Under the pieces are notes generated by a model that did not search any database, was not told where the DNA came from, and saw only the letters and a list, made by a program, of their open reading frames with translations. Positions 8,256 through 15,673 of a stretch of 64,000 nt of DNA are shown in pieces. A program made the position numbers and the translations under genes. The DNA is from Geobacillus vulcani PSS1 (lineage in GTDB: Bacteria > Bacillota > Bacilli > Bacillales > Anoxybacillaceae): the NCBI RefSeq assembly GCF_000733845.1, contig NZ_JPOI01000001.1:1155501-1219500 (forward strand). Direction: 5' to 3'. Position 1 is the first letter of the stretch. Every line of letters starts with the position of its first letter.

Positions 8256-9048
8256 ATCGTTTTACTCCCTTTCGCGGGAGCCGTTTGCGAAAGAAACAGA
8301 CCCGTCCGAGGCGTATCAAGGGGCGCCGTTTCAGGAAGCGTTGCGGGCGCTGGAGTACGTGAAACGAACCCGGGGGATCGGGCTGTTGATCGGAGAGCCG
8401 GGGGCGGGCAAGACGTTCGCCCTTCGGGCGCTGAAAGAATCATTGAATCCATCATTGTATCATGTCGTCTACTTTCCGTTATCCACCGGAGGCGTGATGG
8501 ATTTTTACCGTGGTTTGGCCTTGGGATTAGGAGAGGAACCGAAGTACCGCAAGGTAGACCTCTTCCGCCAAATCCAGCAGGCGATCGAGCGATTGTATCA
8601 TGAACGGCGGATCACGCCGGTGTTCATTTTGGACGAGATGCATTTAGCGAAGGATGCATTTTTACAGGACATCGCGATCTTGTTCAACTTTGAGATGGAT
8701 TCGACCAACCCATTTGTCTTGATTTTGGCCGGGCTGCCCCATTTACAGGGGAAGCTGCGGCTCAATCAGCACCGCCCTCTCGACCAGCGGATCATCATGC
8801 GATACCGGATGGGGCCGCTGGAGAAGGAAGAGGTGGCGGGCTACATCAAGCATCGGATGAAACAGGCCGGGGCGAAGCATCCGATCTTCACCCCATCGGC
8901 GTTAGAGGCGATTGCCCTGCAGTCGCGGGGATGGCCTCGGGTGATCAACACGTTGGCCACGACGTGCCTGTTATACGGGTATCAGCTGAAAAAGGACGCC
9001 ATTGACGAAGAAATGGTGCGCATGGCCGCAGAGGAAATGGGGTATTAG
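8248..9048 (+). CDS. AAA ATPase (ExeA/TniB-like) of the insertion element
   Basis: GTG start eight bases after GAAGGAGGG; 266 residues. Walker A GEPGAGKT is at residues 49-56, Walker B VFILDEMH at about 125-132, and the arginine-containing sensor region LDQRIIMRYRMGPL follows. This is the transposition-helper ATPase type (TniB/TnsC/MuB/ExeA-like) that selects targets and activates the transposase. It overlaps the transposase 3' end by 8 bases and looks intact. Confidence 0.8.
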   Translation: MYKSFYSLSREPFAKETDPSEAYQGAPFQEALRALEYVKRTRGIGLLIGEPGAGKTFALRALKESLNPSLYHVVYFPLSTGGVMDFYRGLALGLGEEPKYRKVDLFRQIQQAIERLYHERRITPVFILDEMHLAKDAFLQDIAILFNFEMDSTNPFVLILAGLPHLQGKLRLNQHRPLDQRIIMRYRMGPLEKEEVAGYIKHRMKQAGAKHPIFTPSALEAIALQSRGWPRVINTLATTCLLYGYQLKKDAIDEEMVRMAAEEMGY

Positions 9049-9114
9049 CACGAAAGGGGCCGAATCGGCCTCTTTTGTGCTTTCTCTTTTCCATAGGTCC
9101 ATCAGGCGCGCTGG

Positions 9115-9255
9115 AAATCTTCATCTGAAAGAGCGTGCAAACGTTCCGAAAGAATGTGCAAAATCCGGAACAATCCGCAAAAATTTTGCACATTATTTCC
9201 GAATCCGCCTGAAATAATTTGAAAAAGGGATTCTGAAATAATGTGCTAATTTACA
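9115..9255 (+). repeat. Right end of the element with repeated motifs
   Basis: From left to right, TCTGAAAGAGCGTGCAA, TTCCGAAAGAATGTGCAA, TTTTGCACATTATTTCCGAA (opposite orientation), CCTGAAATAATTTG and the terminal TTCTGAAATAATGTGC are visible. The multiplicity is typical of Tn7-like ends. Confidence 0.65.
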
Positions 9256-9504
9256 ATAGAGAAACATTCGCATGTACTATGTTGTGGGCGATTTGGCTCT
9301 AGCCATGAAAAAAGCCATTTCATGAGCGTGTTCAGGGGCTGTGCATAGGGTTGATTCTTTTCACGTGAAGCCTTCCGCAGCTAATTTTTCTCCCATAGCT
9401 CGGCTTGCAGATTGAGCCCACAGGATCTTTGCCGGAAGTGCCGCAACGCCTACGGTGTGCAGGATGTGTTGTATGTATAGTATTATTTTTAAAAAAATTT
9501 TATA
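9256..9504 (+). other. Gene-free junction between transposon and RiPP-like operon
   Basis: No supported coding sequence. It does not continue rbsB, so the right flank of the transposon differs from the left. The last 40 bases become strongly AT-rich and lead into the operon promoter. Confidence 0.5.
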
Positions 9505-9534
9505 TTGACAATATATAATATATATATATATAAT
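9505..9534 (+). promoter_or_regulatory. Consensus sigma-A promoter of the RiPP-like operon
   Basis: TTGACA (9505-9510) and TATAAT (9529-9534) are both perfect and separated by 18 bases. Transcription would begin near 9541, about 30 bases before the peptide gene. This is one of the best promoters in the window. Confidence 0.85.
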
Positions 9535-9572
9535 TGGTAATGTATACGATTTTTAGTAGAAAGGGGGGAAAC

Positions 9573-9638
9573 ATGCGAGTAAAAGTGATCAAGAAGTCTA
9601 GGAAAAAACCAGCTAAAGCAACTTGTTATGACTGGTAA
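9573..9638 (+). CDS. 21-aa candidate RiPP precursor peptide
   Basis: A near-perfect ribosome-binding site (AAAGGGGGGAA) is followed by ATG and 21 codons. The peptide has a basic N-terminal part (MRVKVIKKSRKKPAK) and ends ATCYDW, with a single cysteine four residues from the C-terminus. It is the first gene behind a consensus promoter and precedes an unknown protein, an exporter and a DUF692-type enzyme. DUF692/MNIO enzymes modify Cys (MbnB, TglH) or Asp (ApyH) in small precursor peptides; both residues occur in this tail. No homologue is known to me, so the precursor role is inferred from context, ribosome-binding site and composition. Confidence 0.75.
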   Translation: MRVKVIKKSRKKPAKATCYDW

Positions 9639-9644
9639 GTTAAA

Positions 9645-9686
9645 CCTCCATGGCTACGCCTACATAAAGGTGCTAGCCATGGGGGG
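9645..9686 (+). promoter_or_regulatory. Intercistronic hairpin covering the next ribosome-binding site
   Basis: CCTCCATGGCTA (9645-9656) pairs over 12 bp, with one G-T wobble, with TAGCCATGGGGG (9674-9685). The 17-base loop holds AAAGGTG, the likely ribosome-binding site of the next gene, and its ATG (9679) lies in the right arm. CTTTTACTT follows. It could lower expression of the downstream genes relative to the peptide, protect the peptide mRNA, or act as a leaky terminator. Confidence 0.65.
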
Positions 9687-10131
9687 CTTTTACTTGCATG
9701 TGTACTCAATGTATATTTATTCTAGGGATGAAATTTTCGAAAAATTTGTCATTCAATCTCTCGATCGATTTATGATTATATTTAAAGAGTATTTACCTAA
9801 GAATGTCGAACTCCCTCGAAATGTTCAAGCTGACATACTTCGAATCTACTTTGAAAGGGATTGTTCGTTTTCTTTCTTTTTTTTCTTAGAAGTCGTTAAG
9901 TATACTTATCAGATTCATATGTATGACATAGTAAGGTCTATTTTAGAAACAATGGTTAGTTACTTTAGAGATTTTAATTATGGAATATTAGTAAAATTCA
10001 AGGATGGTTATGAGCTATATGTTTCGGAAGATGGGGAGGACGCATCTGTCTTTTTTTTCAGTCACATACTAGAGTACGAAGAATTCAAAAAAACACAAGA
10101 AGTGGAAAGAGTGTATTATGAGATATGTTAA
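9679..10131 (+). CDS. Unknown protein, candidate partner of the DUF692 enzyme
   Basis: A 150-residue protein when started at ATG 9679, six bases after AAAGGTG; GTG 9700 and ATG 9709 are alternatives. I do not recognise a family. It is rich in aromatic residues (FFFFLEVVKYTYQIHMYD), appears alpha-helical first and then beta-like (ILVKFKDGYELYVSEDGEDASVFFF), and ends in cysteine. MNIO enzymes normally work with a small partner that binds the precursor (MbnC, TglI). This gene stands where such a partner would be expected but does not resemble DUF2063. Codons are AT-rich. The stop overlaps the exporter start. Confidence 0.6.
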   Translation: MGGFYLHVYSMYIYSRDEIFEKFVIQSLDRFMIIFKEYLPKNVELPRNVQADILRIYFERDCSFSFFFFLEVVKYTYQIHMYDIVRSILETMVSYFRDFNYGILVKFKDGYELYVSEDGEDASVFFFSHILEYEEFKKTQEVERVYYEIC

Positions 10132-11215
10132 GGAAATTCAATTTATTGCTTTACTATACTTATTTTTAATTTTGTTATCTGGTATTCTTTATTCCTACAC
10201 GATAACTAGAATTGTATCTATTTCCCATATCTCCCCTTTTTGGGTTATAATTACAAACTCAATTATTAGCATGTTCATTTTTATTGACTTTTCTTATATA
10301 AAGAAAATTTCAACTTTACATTCTCGGCTTATTAGTGCAGTGACAAGCTTTCTTTTATTGATACTATTTTTTTTGTCATTTATTCTAAAAGATCAAGGAA
10401 TGATCTTATTAGCTGTATACGCCATTTCAGTTTTCTCTTCTTCGTATGTCGGAAGAAGTTTGGAAAGAAAAATATTCGAAGAGGAGAAACGCTTATTTGG
10501 CGGTATGGTGAAAATTAGTATAGTTGGGAATTTAGCGAAACTTATAGGATTTGGAGTAGGGGCTATCATTTTCAGTATTCCTTTAAGTATATACATTTTC
10601 TTATCATTCATTTTGTTTTTAGTCATGGCAAGTGTAAATGTTGAACACGGTTTTTCATATAGCAAGGCTTCTATTGCCGGTAAAAAGAAAGTAAATAGTT
10701 TATTTTTGTTACTATTTGTTGGGCTTATATCATCCATTCCCATTCTATGGATACCATCTTTAGTAGAAAGATTTAATGAGGCAGGCATGATCAAGTTATC
10801 TTTTATTCCATTTGTATTACCGGGAACAATGAACATTTTATTTCTGAGATATCTGAAGGATAGGATTTGGAGTAAGTATATTCCTCTCTTTTACTTTATA
10901 TTAACTGTGTTTTTCATGGTGATATATTATGTTGATGTCTCCCTTATTTTTCAAGTTATAGTACTGAGTACTATTATCACTCTAGGTGTGAGCATAAATG
11001 TTTATATAAATACGATTTTTCTTCAGAAAAATAAAACAAGGGACAAGAGGGAGCTAATGCAATTAATTAATGTTGTTACATCCGTCTCTACTTTATTATT
11101 TAGTTTTTTCGCCATGTACATTTCCCTTACTGTTCATCTGATGTTATTAATAAACGCTACGTTAAGTTTGTTTATTTTTGTATTTTTTGCGCGAATAAGG
11201 GGAGAAGATGAATGA
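10118..11215 (+). CDS. MFS-like membrane exporter of the RiPP-like operon
   Basis: A 365-residue polytopic membrane protein with about eleven hydrophobic segments in two groups split by a charged loop around residues 180-195 (YSKASIAGKKKVNS). The layout resembles a short MFS transporter, although I see no strong MFS signature motif. It overlaps the preceding gene by 14 bases and the DUF692 gene by four (ATGA), so the three are translationally coupled. Export of the modified peptide, or import of a metal complex, is inferred from context. Confidence 0.65.
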   Translation: MRYVKEIQFIALLYLFLILLSGILYSYTITRIVSISHISPFWVIITNSIISMFIFIDFSYIKKISTLHSRLISAVTSFLLLILFFLSFILKDQGMILLAVYAISVFSSSYVGRSLERKIFEEEKRLFGGMVKISIVGNLAKLIGFGVGAIIFSIPLSIYIFLSFILFLVMASVNVEHGFSYSKASIAGKKKVNSLFLLLFVGLISSIPILWIPSLVERFNEAGMIKLSFIPFVLPGTMNILFLRYLKDRIWSKYIPLFYFILTVFFMVIYYVDVSLIFQVIVLSTIITLGVSINVYINTIFLQKNKTRDKRELMQLINVVTSVSTLLFSFFAMYISLTVHLMLLINATLSLFIFVFFARIRGEDE

Positions 11216-12015
11216 AAATAGGATTATGTTACAGAGATTCTATTCACGAGGAATTTATTGATGAATTAATTAAATACGTAGATTTTCTCGAACTCATGCC
11301 CGATATAACTGGATATAAGGAGACTAAAAGGTTATTGAAACTATGTAAGGAAAATAATGTTGATATAGGTATACATTGTTTACGATCCTCCTTGGGTTCA
11401 AAAGAAGGAATATACAGACCGGCAATTGAACAGTATGCTTTCTACAGTGATTATGTAAATGCAAAATATTATTCAGATCATGTCGCCTATTCCCATATAC
11501 ATGGCATTTATTTATCGAAGGTTTTTCCGATAGAGTATACTGTGGAAAATGTACAGATAATGAGAAGGAATCTGGAAATTACATCAAGCTTTTTTTCTAA
11601 TCCGATCTTAATAGAGAATATTACACAAAATAAGTTGTCTAATAAGAATGTCTTAAGTGAAGGAAGGTTCTTTAAAGAATTACTGAAGGATGTGAATCCT
11701 CGTATAAAAATTTTGTTTGATGTAACAAATGCGTATGTAACAGCTTTAAATAATAACTATTCTTTTGAAGAATATACATCAGAATATCCTTTTGAAAGAA
11801 TTGAATGTATTCATGTTTCTGGATTTGAGAGGGATCGTGGAGGAGTGCTAAGAGATACACATTCTAATTCTATCAATAACGAGATTTTGACATCAACAGA
11901 ATGGATATTGCAACGCACGAATCCAAAGTACATACTTATAGAAAGAGATTTTAATATTCAATCAATTGATGATGTGCTAGAGGACATTTGTAAAATTAGA
12001 TGCATCGTTCGATGA
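11212..12015 (+). CDS. DUF692/MNIO-type iron oxidase of a RiPP pathway
   Basis: 267 residues with the TIM-barrel DUF692 pattern: VDFLELMPD (23-31), GIHCLRSSLGS (H55), SDH at 88-90, IENIT with E135-N136, FDVTNAYVTALNN (D170, N173), IHVSGFE (H201), DTH (D215, H217) and IERD (E244, D246). These correspond to the conserved metal ligands of multinuclear non-heme iron oxidases such as MbnB and TglH. Two positions deviate from the usual DVNN and HLAGH. The sequence is far from the characterised members, so the chemistry cannot be named. No other metal enzyme is nearby. Confidence 0.8.
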   Translation: MKIGLCYRDSIHEEFIDELIKYVDFLELMPDITGYKETKRLLKLCKENNVDIGIHCLRSSLGSKEGIYRPAIEQYAFYSDYVNAKYYSDHVAYSHIHGIYLSKVFPIEYTVENVQIMRRNLEITSSFFSNPILIENITQNKLSNKNVLSEGRFFKELLKDVNPRIKILFDVTNAYVTALNNNYSFEEYTSEYPFERIECIHVSGFERDRGGVLRDTHSNSINNEILTSTEWILQRTNPKYILIERDFNIQSIDDVLEDICKIRCIVR

Positions 12016-12097
12016 GCATCCTGTCAATATTATACTTCACATTTCGCACCTTAACAGGGTCAAAAAAAAGATTTTTTATTTTTAGAACCCATGGTGC

Positions 12098-12339
12098 TAT
12101 ATAGATGCAATTTGAAGCTTTACCATTTGCAGCTTTTACCGAGTATTTGATCGACTGTCGGGCGACCGAACAACGCCGCTTCCAGACCCATATATAGGTC
12201 TGTGAAACAGGCGGTTGTTCGGTCTTCCGTCACGCCTTGGTGTGACGGAGGCAAGCCTGTGGCTTGCCTTCGACAGTCGAAAATGGACAAACCGCTTTTC
12301 CGTCAAGGATGTGTTAGACTTCTTCGTTGCATCTATATA
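12098..12339 (+). repeat. 242-bp inverted-repeat element, copy 1 (MITE-like)
   Basis: The ends TATATAGATGCAA and TTGCATCTATATA are perfect inverted repeats. Inside are long complementary arms: CGACTGTCGGGCGACCGAAC pairs with GTTCGGTC and CGACAGTCG further on, so the whole element can fold. It encodes no protein. TA at both outer borders could be a target duplication of the IS630/mariner type. Confidence 0.8.
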
Positions 12340-12406
12340 TAGGTTCATAACGAAGCGCTTCTTGGTTCATACTAAAGGAAAAGCTCGCAAAAGAAAGGGA
12401 CTCGCC

Positions 12407-12790
12407 ATGCTTCGTGAACTCGACTGGATGACGTACATCATGATCATTTTGGCCAGCTATCGGTTCACCCACTTGATCGTCTTTGATAAGATCACGGAGT
12501 TTATTCGCAATCCGTTTATGAAAAAAGAGACAATCCAACACGAAGACGGGAGTACGGAAATCAAGAAGGTGCCGAAATCGAAATTCGGCTATTTGTTGAA
12601 CTGTTACTGGTGTGCGGGAGTGTGGAGCGCGGTTTTTCTCGCGCTTGGGTATTTATTCATCCCAAAGATCGCCATGCCGTTGATTTTTATCTTTTCGATC
12701 GCCGGGGCGCAGGCGATTCTCGAGACGTTTGTCGGAGTCGGGACGAAGGCGGTCGATCTGTTGTCGGCGGCGAAAAAGCGGATGGACTGA
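12407..12790 (+). CDS. DUF1360 family membrane protein
   Basis: A 127-residue protein with GAAAGGGA before ATG 12407. It has an N-terminal helix (MTYIMIILASYRFTHLIVFD), a charged loop, the NCYWCAGVWSAVFLALGYLF segment with paired cysteines typical of DUF1360, and a third helix. The B. subtilis relative is a sporulation-associated small membrane protein, but the role here is unknown. Copy 1 of the MITE-like repeat lies just upstream and may supply or disrupt its promoter. Confidence 0.75.
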   Translation: MLRELDWMTYIMIILASYRFTHLIVFDKITEFIRNPFMKKETIQHEDGSTEIKKVPKSKFGYLLNCYWCAGVWSAVFLALGYLFIPKIAMPLIFIFSIAGAQAILETFVGVGTKAVDLLSAAKKRMD

Positions 12791-12795
12791 CATTG

Positions 12796-12834
12796 GCGGG
12801 CGTGCGGCGGAAACATGCGGCACGCTCGCTTTTC
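12796..12834 (+). terminator. Terminator after the DUF1360 gene
   Basis: GCGGGCGTGC pairs with GCACGCTCGC (one wobble), followed by TTTTCTTGCTTTT. Confidence 0.75.
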
Positions 12835-12857
12835 TTGCTTTTGTCGATACATCATGG

Positions 12858-12887
12858 TTGACTTATATAATTATTTAATTATATACT
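12858..12887 (+). promoter_or_regulatory. ars promoter with embedded ArsR-type operator
   Basis: TTGACT (12858) and TATACT (12882) are 18 bases apart. The spacer and part of the -10 are occupied by TATATAATTA-TT-TAATTATATA (12864-12885), a 10+10 perfect inverted repeat. ArsR bound here would exclude RNA polymerase until As(III) releases it. Confidence 0.75.
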
Positions 12888-12987
12888 GATTGACGGAAAC
12901 CATTTCATTGGTCGGCGTGGCCGTTTCATGATGGATGTTCGTTTTTATATAAGCAAATCATGATATGATGATGAATGGAGGGGTGAT

Positions 12988-13335
12988 ATGCCGCAACTCG
13001 CAATGGAGATAGGAGCAGCCGCTCGGGTGTTGAAGCTGCTCGGCGATCCGACGCGGCTGACGATTTTGGCGATTTTGAATCAGCGGGAGTGCTGTGTGTG
13101 CGAGCTGCTTGAGGTGTTTTCGTCAAGCCAGCCGGCGATCAGCCAGCATCTTCGCAAGTTGAAAGACGCCGGGCTGATCCAAGAGGAGCGGAGGGGGCAA
13201 TGGGTGTATTATTCGCTCCGGCCGCAAAGCGAATACTACTCCCTGCTGCAAGCGGTGTTGTCATACGTTCCGGACCAAGACGAAAACATTCGCAAAATCG
13301 AGACAGCGAATCCCGCGGCCCGCTGCGGGTGCTGA
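12988..13335 (+). CDS. arsR: ArsR-family arsenic-responsive repressor
   Basis: 115 residues with a winged helix (DPTRLTILAILNQRECCVCELLEVF, SSSQPAISQHLRKLKDAGLI). The cysteines at 35, 36 and 38 match the alpha-3 ECCVCEL As(III) site. The protein ends with another CGC cluster. It is the first gene of an arsR-acr3-arsC operon and very likely autoregulates through the palindrome at 12864-12885. AATGGAGGGGTGAT precedes the ATG. Confidence 0.88.
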   Translation: MPQLAMEIGAAARVLKLLGDPTRLTILAILNQRECCVCELLEVFSSSQPAISQHLRKLKDAGLIQEERRGQWVYYSLRPQSEYYSLLQAVLSYVPDQDENIRKIETANPAARCGC

Positions 13336-13359
13336 CTTTAAACAACGAGGTGAAGAACG

Positions 13360-14424
13360 GTGGATTGTTGTGAACCGAAGCGGTTGTCGTTTTTAGACCG
13401 CTTTTTGACGGTATGGATTTTTTTAGCGATGGCGGCTGGGATTGGAATCGGGATTTGGGCTCCGGGGCTGGTGGATGGGTTGAACCGTCTGCAAGTGGGG
13501 ACAACGTCGATTCCGATTGCGATCGGCTTGATGTTGATGATGTATCCGCCGCTCGCAAAAGTGCGCTACGAGGAAATGGGACGCGTGTTCAAAGATGTGA
13601 AGGTACTCGTCTTATCCCTCGTGCAAAACTGGGTGATCGGTCCGCTGCTTATGTTCATATTGGCGGTCGTCTTTTTGCCTGACAAGTCGGAGTATATGAT
13701 TGGTTTGATTTTAATCGGGCTCGCCCGCTGTATCGCCATGGTCATCGTCTGGAATGACCTGGCGCGCGGTGACACAGAGTACGCAGCGGGTCTTGTCGCC
13801 TTCAATTCACTGTTTCAAGTATTGTTTTTCTCGCTGTATGCGTACGTGTTTGTGACAGTCATTCCGGAATGGCTCGGGTTGGAGGGGGCGATTGTTGAGA
13901 TCACGATGGCGGAAGTGGCGAAATCGGTGTTTATTTATTTGGGAATTCCGTTTTTCGCCGGCATGGCGACAAGGTTTACGCTGGTGAAAGTGAAAGGCCG
14001 GTCATGGTATGACACGGTATTCGTTCCGAAAATCAGCCCGCTGACGCTCGTTGCGCTTTTGTTTACGATCATCGTAATGTTTTCGCTCAAAGGCGATATG
14101 ATCGTCAACTTGCCGTTTGATGTCGTCCGGATTGCCATTCCGTTGCTTCTTTATTTTGTTATCATGTTTTTTGTGTCGTTCTTTTTGGCGAGAAAATGGG
14201 GGGCTGGCTATCCGGTGTCGACGACGCTGGCGTTTACAGCAGGAAGCAATAACTTTGAGCTGGCCATTGCCGTCGCCATTGGGGTGTTTGGCATTCATTC
14301 GGGTGCGGCGTTTGCGGCGGTGATCGGCCCGCTTATTGAAGTGCCGGTGATGCTCGCGCTTGTCAACGTCGCCTTGGCGTTTCAGCGAAAGTATTTTTCC
14401 TCAGCTGCTCCAGAATCAAAATAA
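13360..14424 (+). CDS. acr3: Arsenite efflux transporter, ACR3 type
   Basis: 354 residues, GTG start after GAGGTGAAGAACG. About ten membrane helices contain [35 protein letters not shown] with the conserved Cys at 124, and [19 protein letters not shown] with [10 protein letters not shown] near the end, all ACR3/bile-acid:Na+ symporter family features. It pumps arsenite out of the cell using the proton gradient. The gene lies between arsR and arsC and is often labelled arsB. Confidence 0.92.
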   Translation: MDCCEPKRLSFLDRFLTVWIFLAMAAGIGIGIWAPGLVDGLNRLQVGTTSIPIAIGLMLMMYPPLAKVRYEEMGRVFKDVKVLVLSLVQNWVIGPLLMFILAVVFLPDKSEYMIGLILIGLARCIAMVIVWNDLARGDTEYAAGLVAFNSLFQVLFFSLYAYVFVTVIPEWLGLEGAIVEITMAEVAKSVFIYLGIPFFAGMATRFTLVKVKGRSWYDTVFVPKISPLTLVALLFTIIVMFSLKGDMIVNLPFDVVRIAIPLLLYFVIMFFVSFFLARKWGAGYPVSTTLAFTAGSNNFELAIAVAIGVFGIHSGAAFAAVIGPLIEVPVMLALVNVALAFQRKYFSSAAPESK

Positions 14425-14439
14425 AGGTGGGAATCAACG

Positions 14440-14859
14440 ATGAAGAAAAAAATCATTTATTTCTTATGCACGGGAAACTCATGCCGCAGCCAAATGGCGG
14501 AAGGCTGGGCCAAGCAACTGTTAGGCGATGAATGGGACGTGTACAGCGCCGGGATTGAAGCGCATGGGCTCAATCCGAATGCCGTCAAGGTGATGAAGGA
14601 AGTCGGCATTGATATTGCGAAGCAAACGTCTGATGTCATCGACCCGGACTTGCTGAATCGCGCCGATTTGGTCGTGACGCTGTGCGGCCATGCGGCCGAC
14701 CATTGTCCGGTCACTCCGCCGCACGTGAAGCGCGTCCATTGGGGCTTTGATGATCCAGCGAAAGCGGAAGGGACAGAAGAGGAGAAACTCGGGGTGTTCC
14801 GCCGCGTGCGCGATGAAATTGGCGCGCGCCTCCGCCGTTTTGCCGAGACGGGTGAATAG
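14440..14859 (+). CDS. arsC: Arsenate reductase, thioredoxin-coupled
   Basis: 139 residues of the low-molecular-weight phosphatase fold: the loop CTGNSCRS holds nucleophile Cys10, and Cys82 and Cys89 (LCGHAADHC) complete the disulfide relay of thioredoxin-dependent ArsC. It reduces arsenate to arsenite, which Acr3 then exports. AAAGGTGGG stands before the ATG, 15 bases after acr3. Confidence 0.92.
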   Translation: MKKKIIYFLCTGNSCRSQMAEGWAKQLLGDEWDVYSAGIEAHGLNPNAVKVMKEVGIDIAKQTSDVIDPDLLNRADLVVTLCGHAADHCPVTPPHVKRVHWGFDDPAKAEGTEEEKLGVFRRVRDEIGARLRRFAETGE

Positions 14860-15078
14860 GAACGGGGCGGCAAGGCGCAGAAACTGCCGTGCATAGGGTG
14901 CGCGGCAGCTGCTCATCGAAGTGCGGACGGAAACAGGGAAGTGGCTGAACGGACGAAAACCGCTCGGCGCGAAAAAGATGGTGAGAAGCCATCTTGTCGA
15001 TCCATCGCACGTTCTGACAGACGAAATGAGCACACCAATGAAGGCGGTGCCACATCAGGTCACAGGGGGAGAAACCGA

Positions 15079-15516
15079 ATGGAGTTATTTCATCAGTTAG
15101 CTCGCCGAAACATAAAAATCAGCAAACAGTCCGGTTTCGGGGAGCAATTACGACAACAGTGGGAAAGGGTGTTTGCCGGCCATTTGACTGCGGAAGAAAA
15201 ACAACACATCCACCTTCATAATCGGAATGAAGTCAACGGCTACTTATGGCATGTGTTCAGCTATGAAATGAGAGACTGTTTAACGGGAGAAGAAGCGGAG
15301 ACGGCGTTTGATCAAGAAGAGAAAACGTGCTGCTATCTTTTCTTTCAACACAGCGACGATGCGTTCAAAGTGGAGGACGCTTCCGGTTTGAAAGCTGCCG
15401 ATCTGGCAATGGAAAACGACAAGGTCGATCTATACGTGGTGGACAGCGAGTTCAACTGGACGTTTGTCATTACGCACGAAAACGGATGGCTTGGCCCGTA
15501 TTTTAGCCGAAGGTGA
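15079..15516 (+). CDS. DUF4275-like cytoplasmic protein
   Basis: 145 residues starting at ATG 15079 behind AGGGGGAG. Segments such as YLWHVFSYEMRDCLTGEEAETAFDQ and CYLFFQHSDDAFKVED match the general look of DUF4275 proteins, whose role is unknown. The C-terminal part (LYVVDSEFNWTFVITHENGWLGPYF) resembles Imm-like or small enzyme-regulator folds; this is only an impression. It stands alone between arsC and a bidirectional terminator. The 220 bases upstream hold no gene. Confidence 0.55.
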   Translation: MELFHQLARRNIKISKQSGFGEQLRQQWERVFAGHLTAEEKQHIHLHNRNEVNGYLWHVFSYEMRDCLTGEEAETAFDQEEKTCCYLFFQHSDDAFKVEDASGLKAADLAMENDKVDLYVVDSEFNWTFVITHENGWLGPYFSRR

Positions 15517-15630
15517 CACCGTGGTTTCCAGTAAGGAGCTCGGTCCTCAGTCCTTGGTTAGTTGCACATACACGCTACTCGTTTTGCTTATCAACGGAAT
15601 CCGATGAGGCAAAAGAACCGCCTGAAAAAG

Positions 15631-15672
15631 AGTTCCAACCGGTCCTTACACAGACCCGGTTGGAACTTTTCG
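15631..15672. terminator. Bidirectional terminator
   Basis: AGTTCCAACCGG and CCGGTTGGAACT form a 12-bp stem with a T run on the plus strand and an AAAAAG run before the stem, giving TTTTT on the minus strand. It serves both converging genes. Confidence 0.8.
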
Positions 15673-15673
15673 T

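Larger units (their letters stand above)
6155..9255 (+). mobile_element. 3.1-kb three-gene Mu/Tn7-like insertion element
   Basis: The left end TGTAAATTATCACTTTATTT and the inverted right end (TGTAAATTAGCACATTATTT when reverse-complemented) match in 17 of 20 positions and give TGT...ACA termini. Inside each end are more copies of a TGCACATT-N-TTC-N-GAA type motif in both orientations, like TnsB/MuA-type end-binding sites. The cargo is a zinc-finger protein, a DDE transposase and an AAA ATPase. The flanks ACAAA and ATAGA do not match, so no target duplication is visible, which fits a rearrangement after insertion. Confidence 0.85.

Noticed and set aside
9628-9678. N-terminal extension of the unknown RiPP protein starting inside the peptide gene
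   Set aside because: The ATG at 9628 overlaps the peptide stop and would place the hairpin stem in coding sequence; ATG 9679 has a proper ribosome-binding site.
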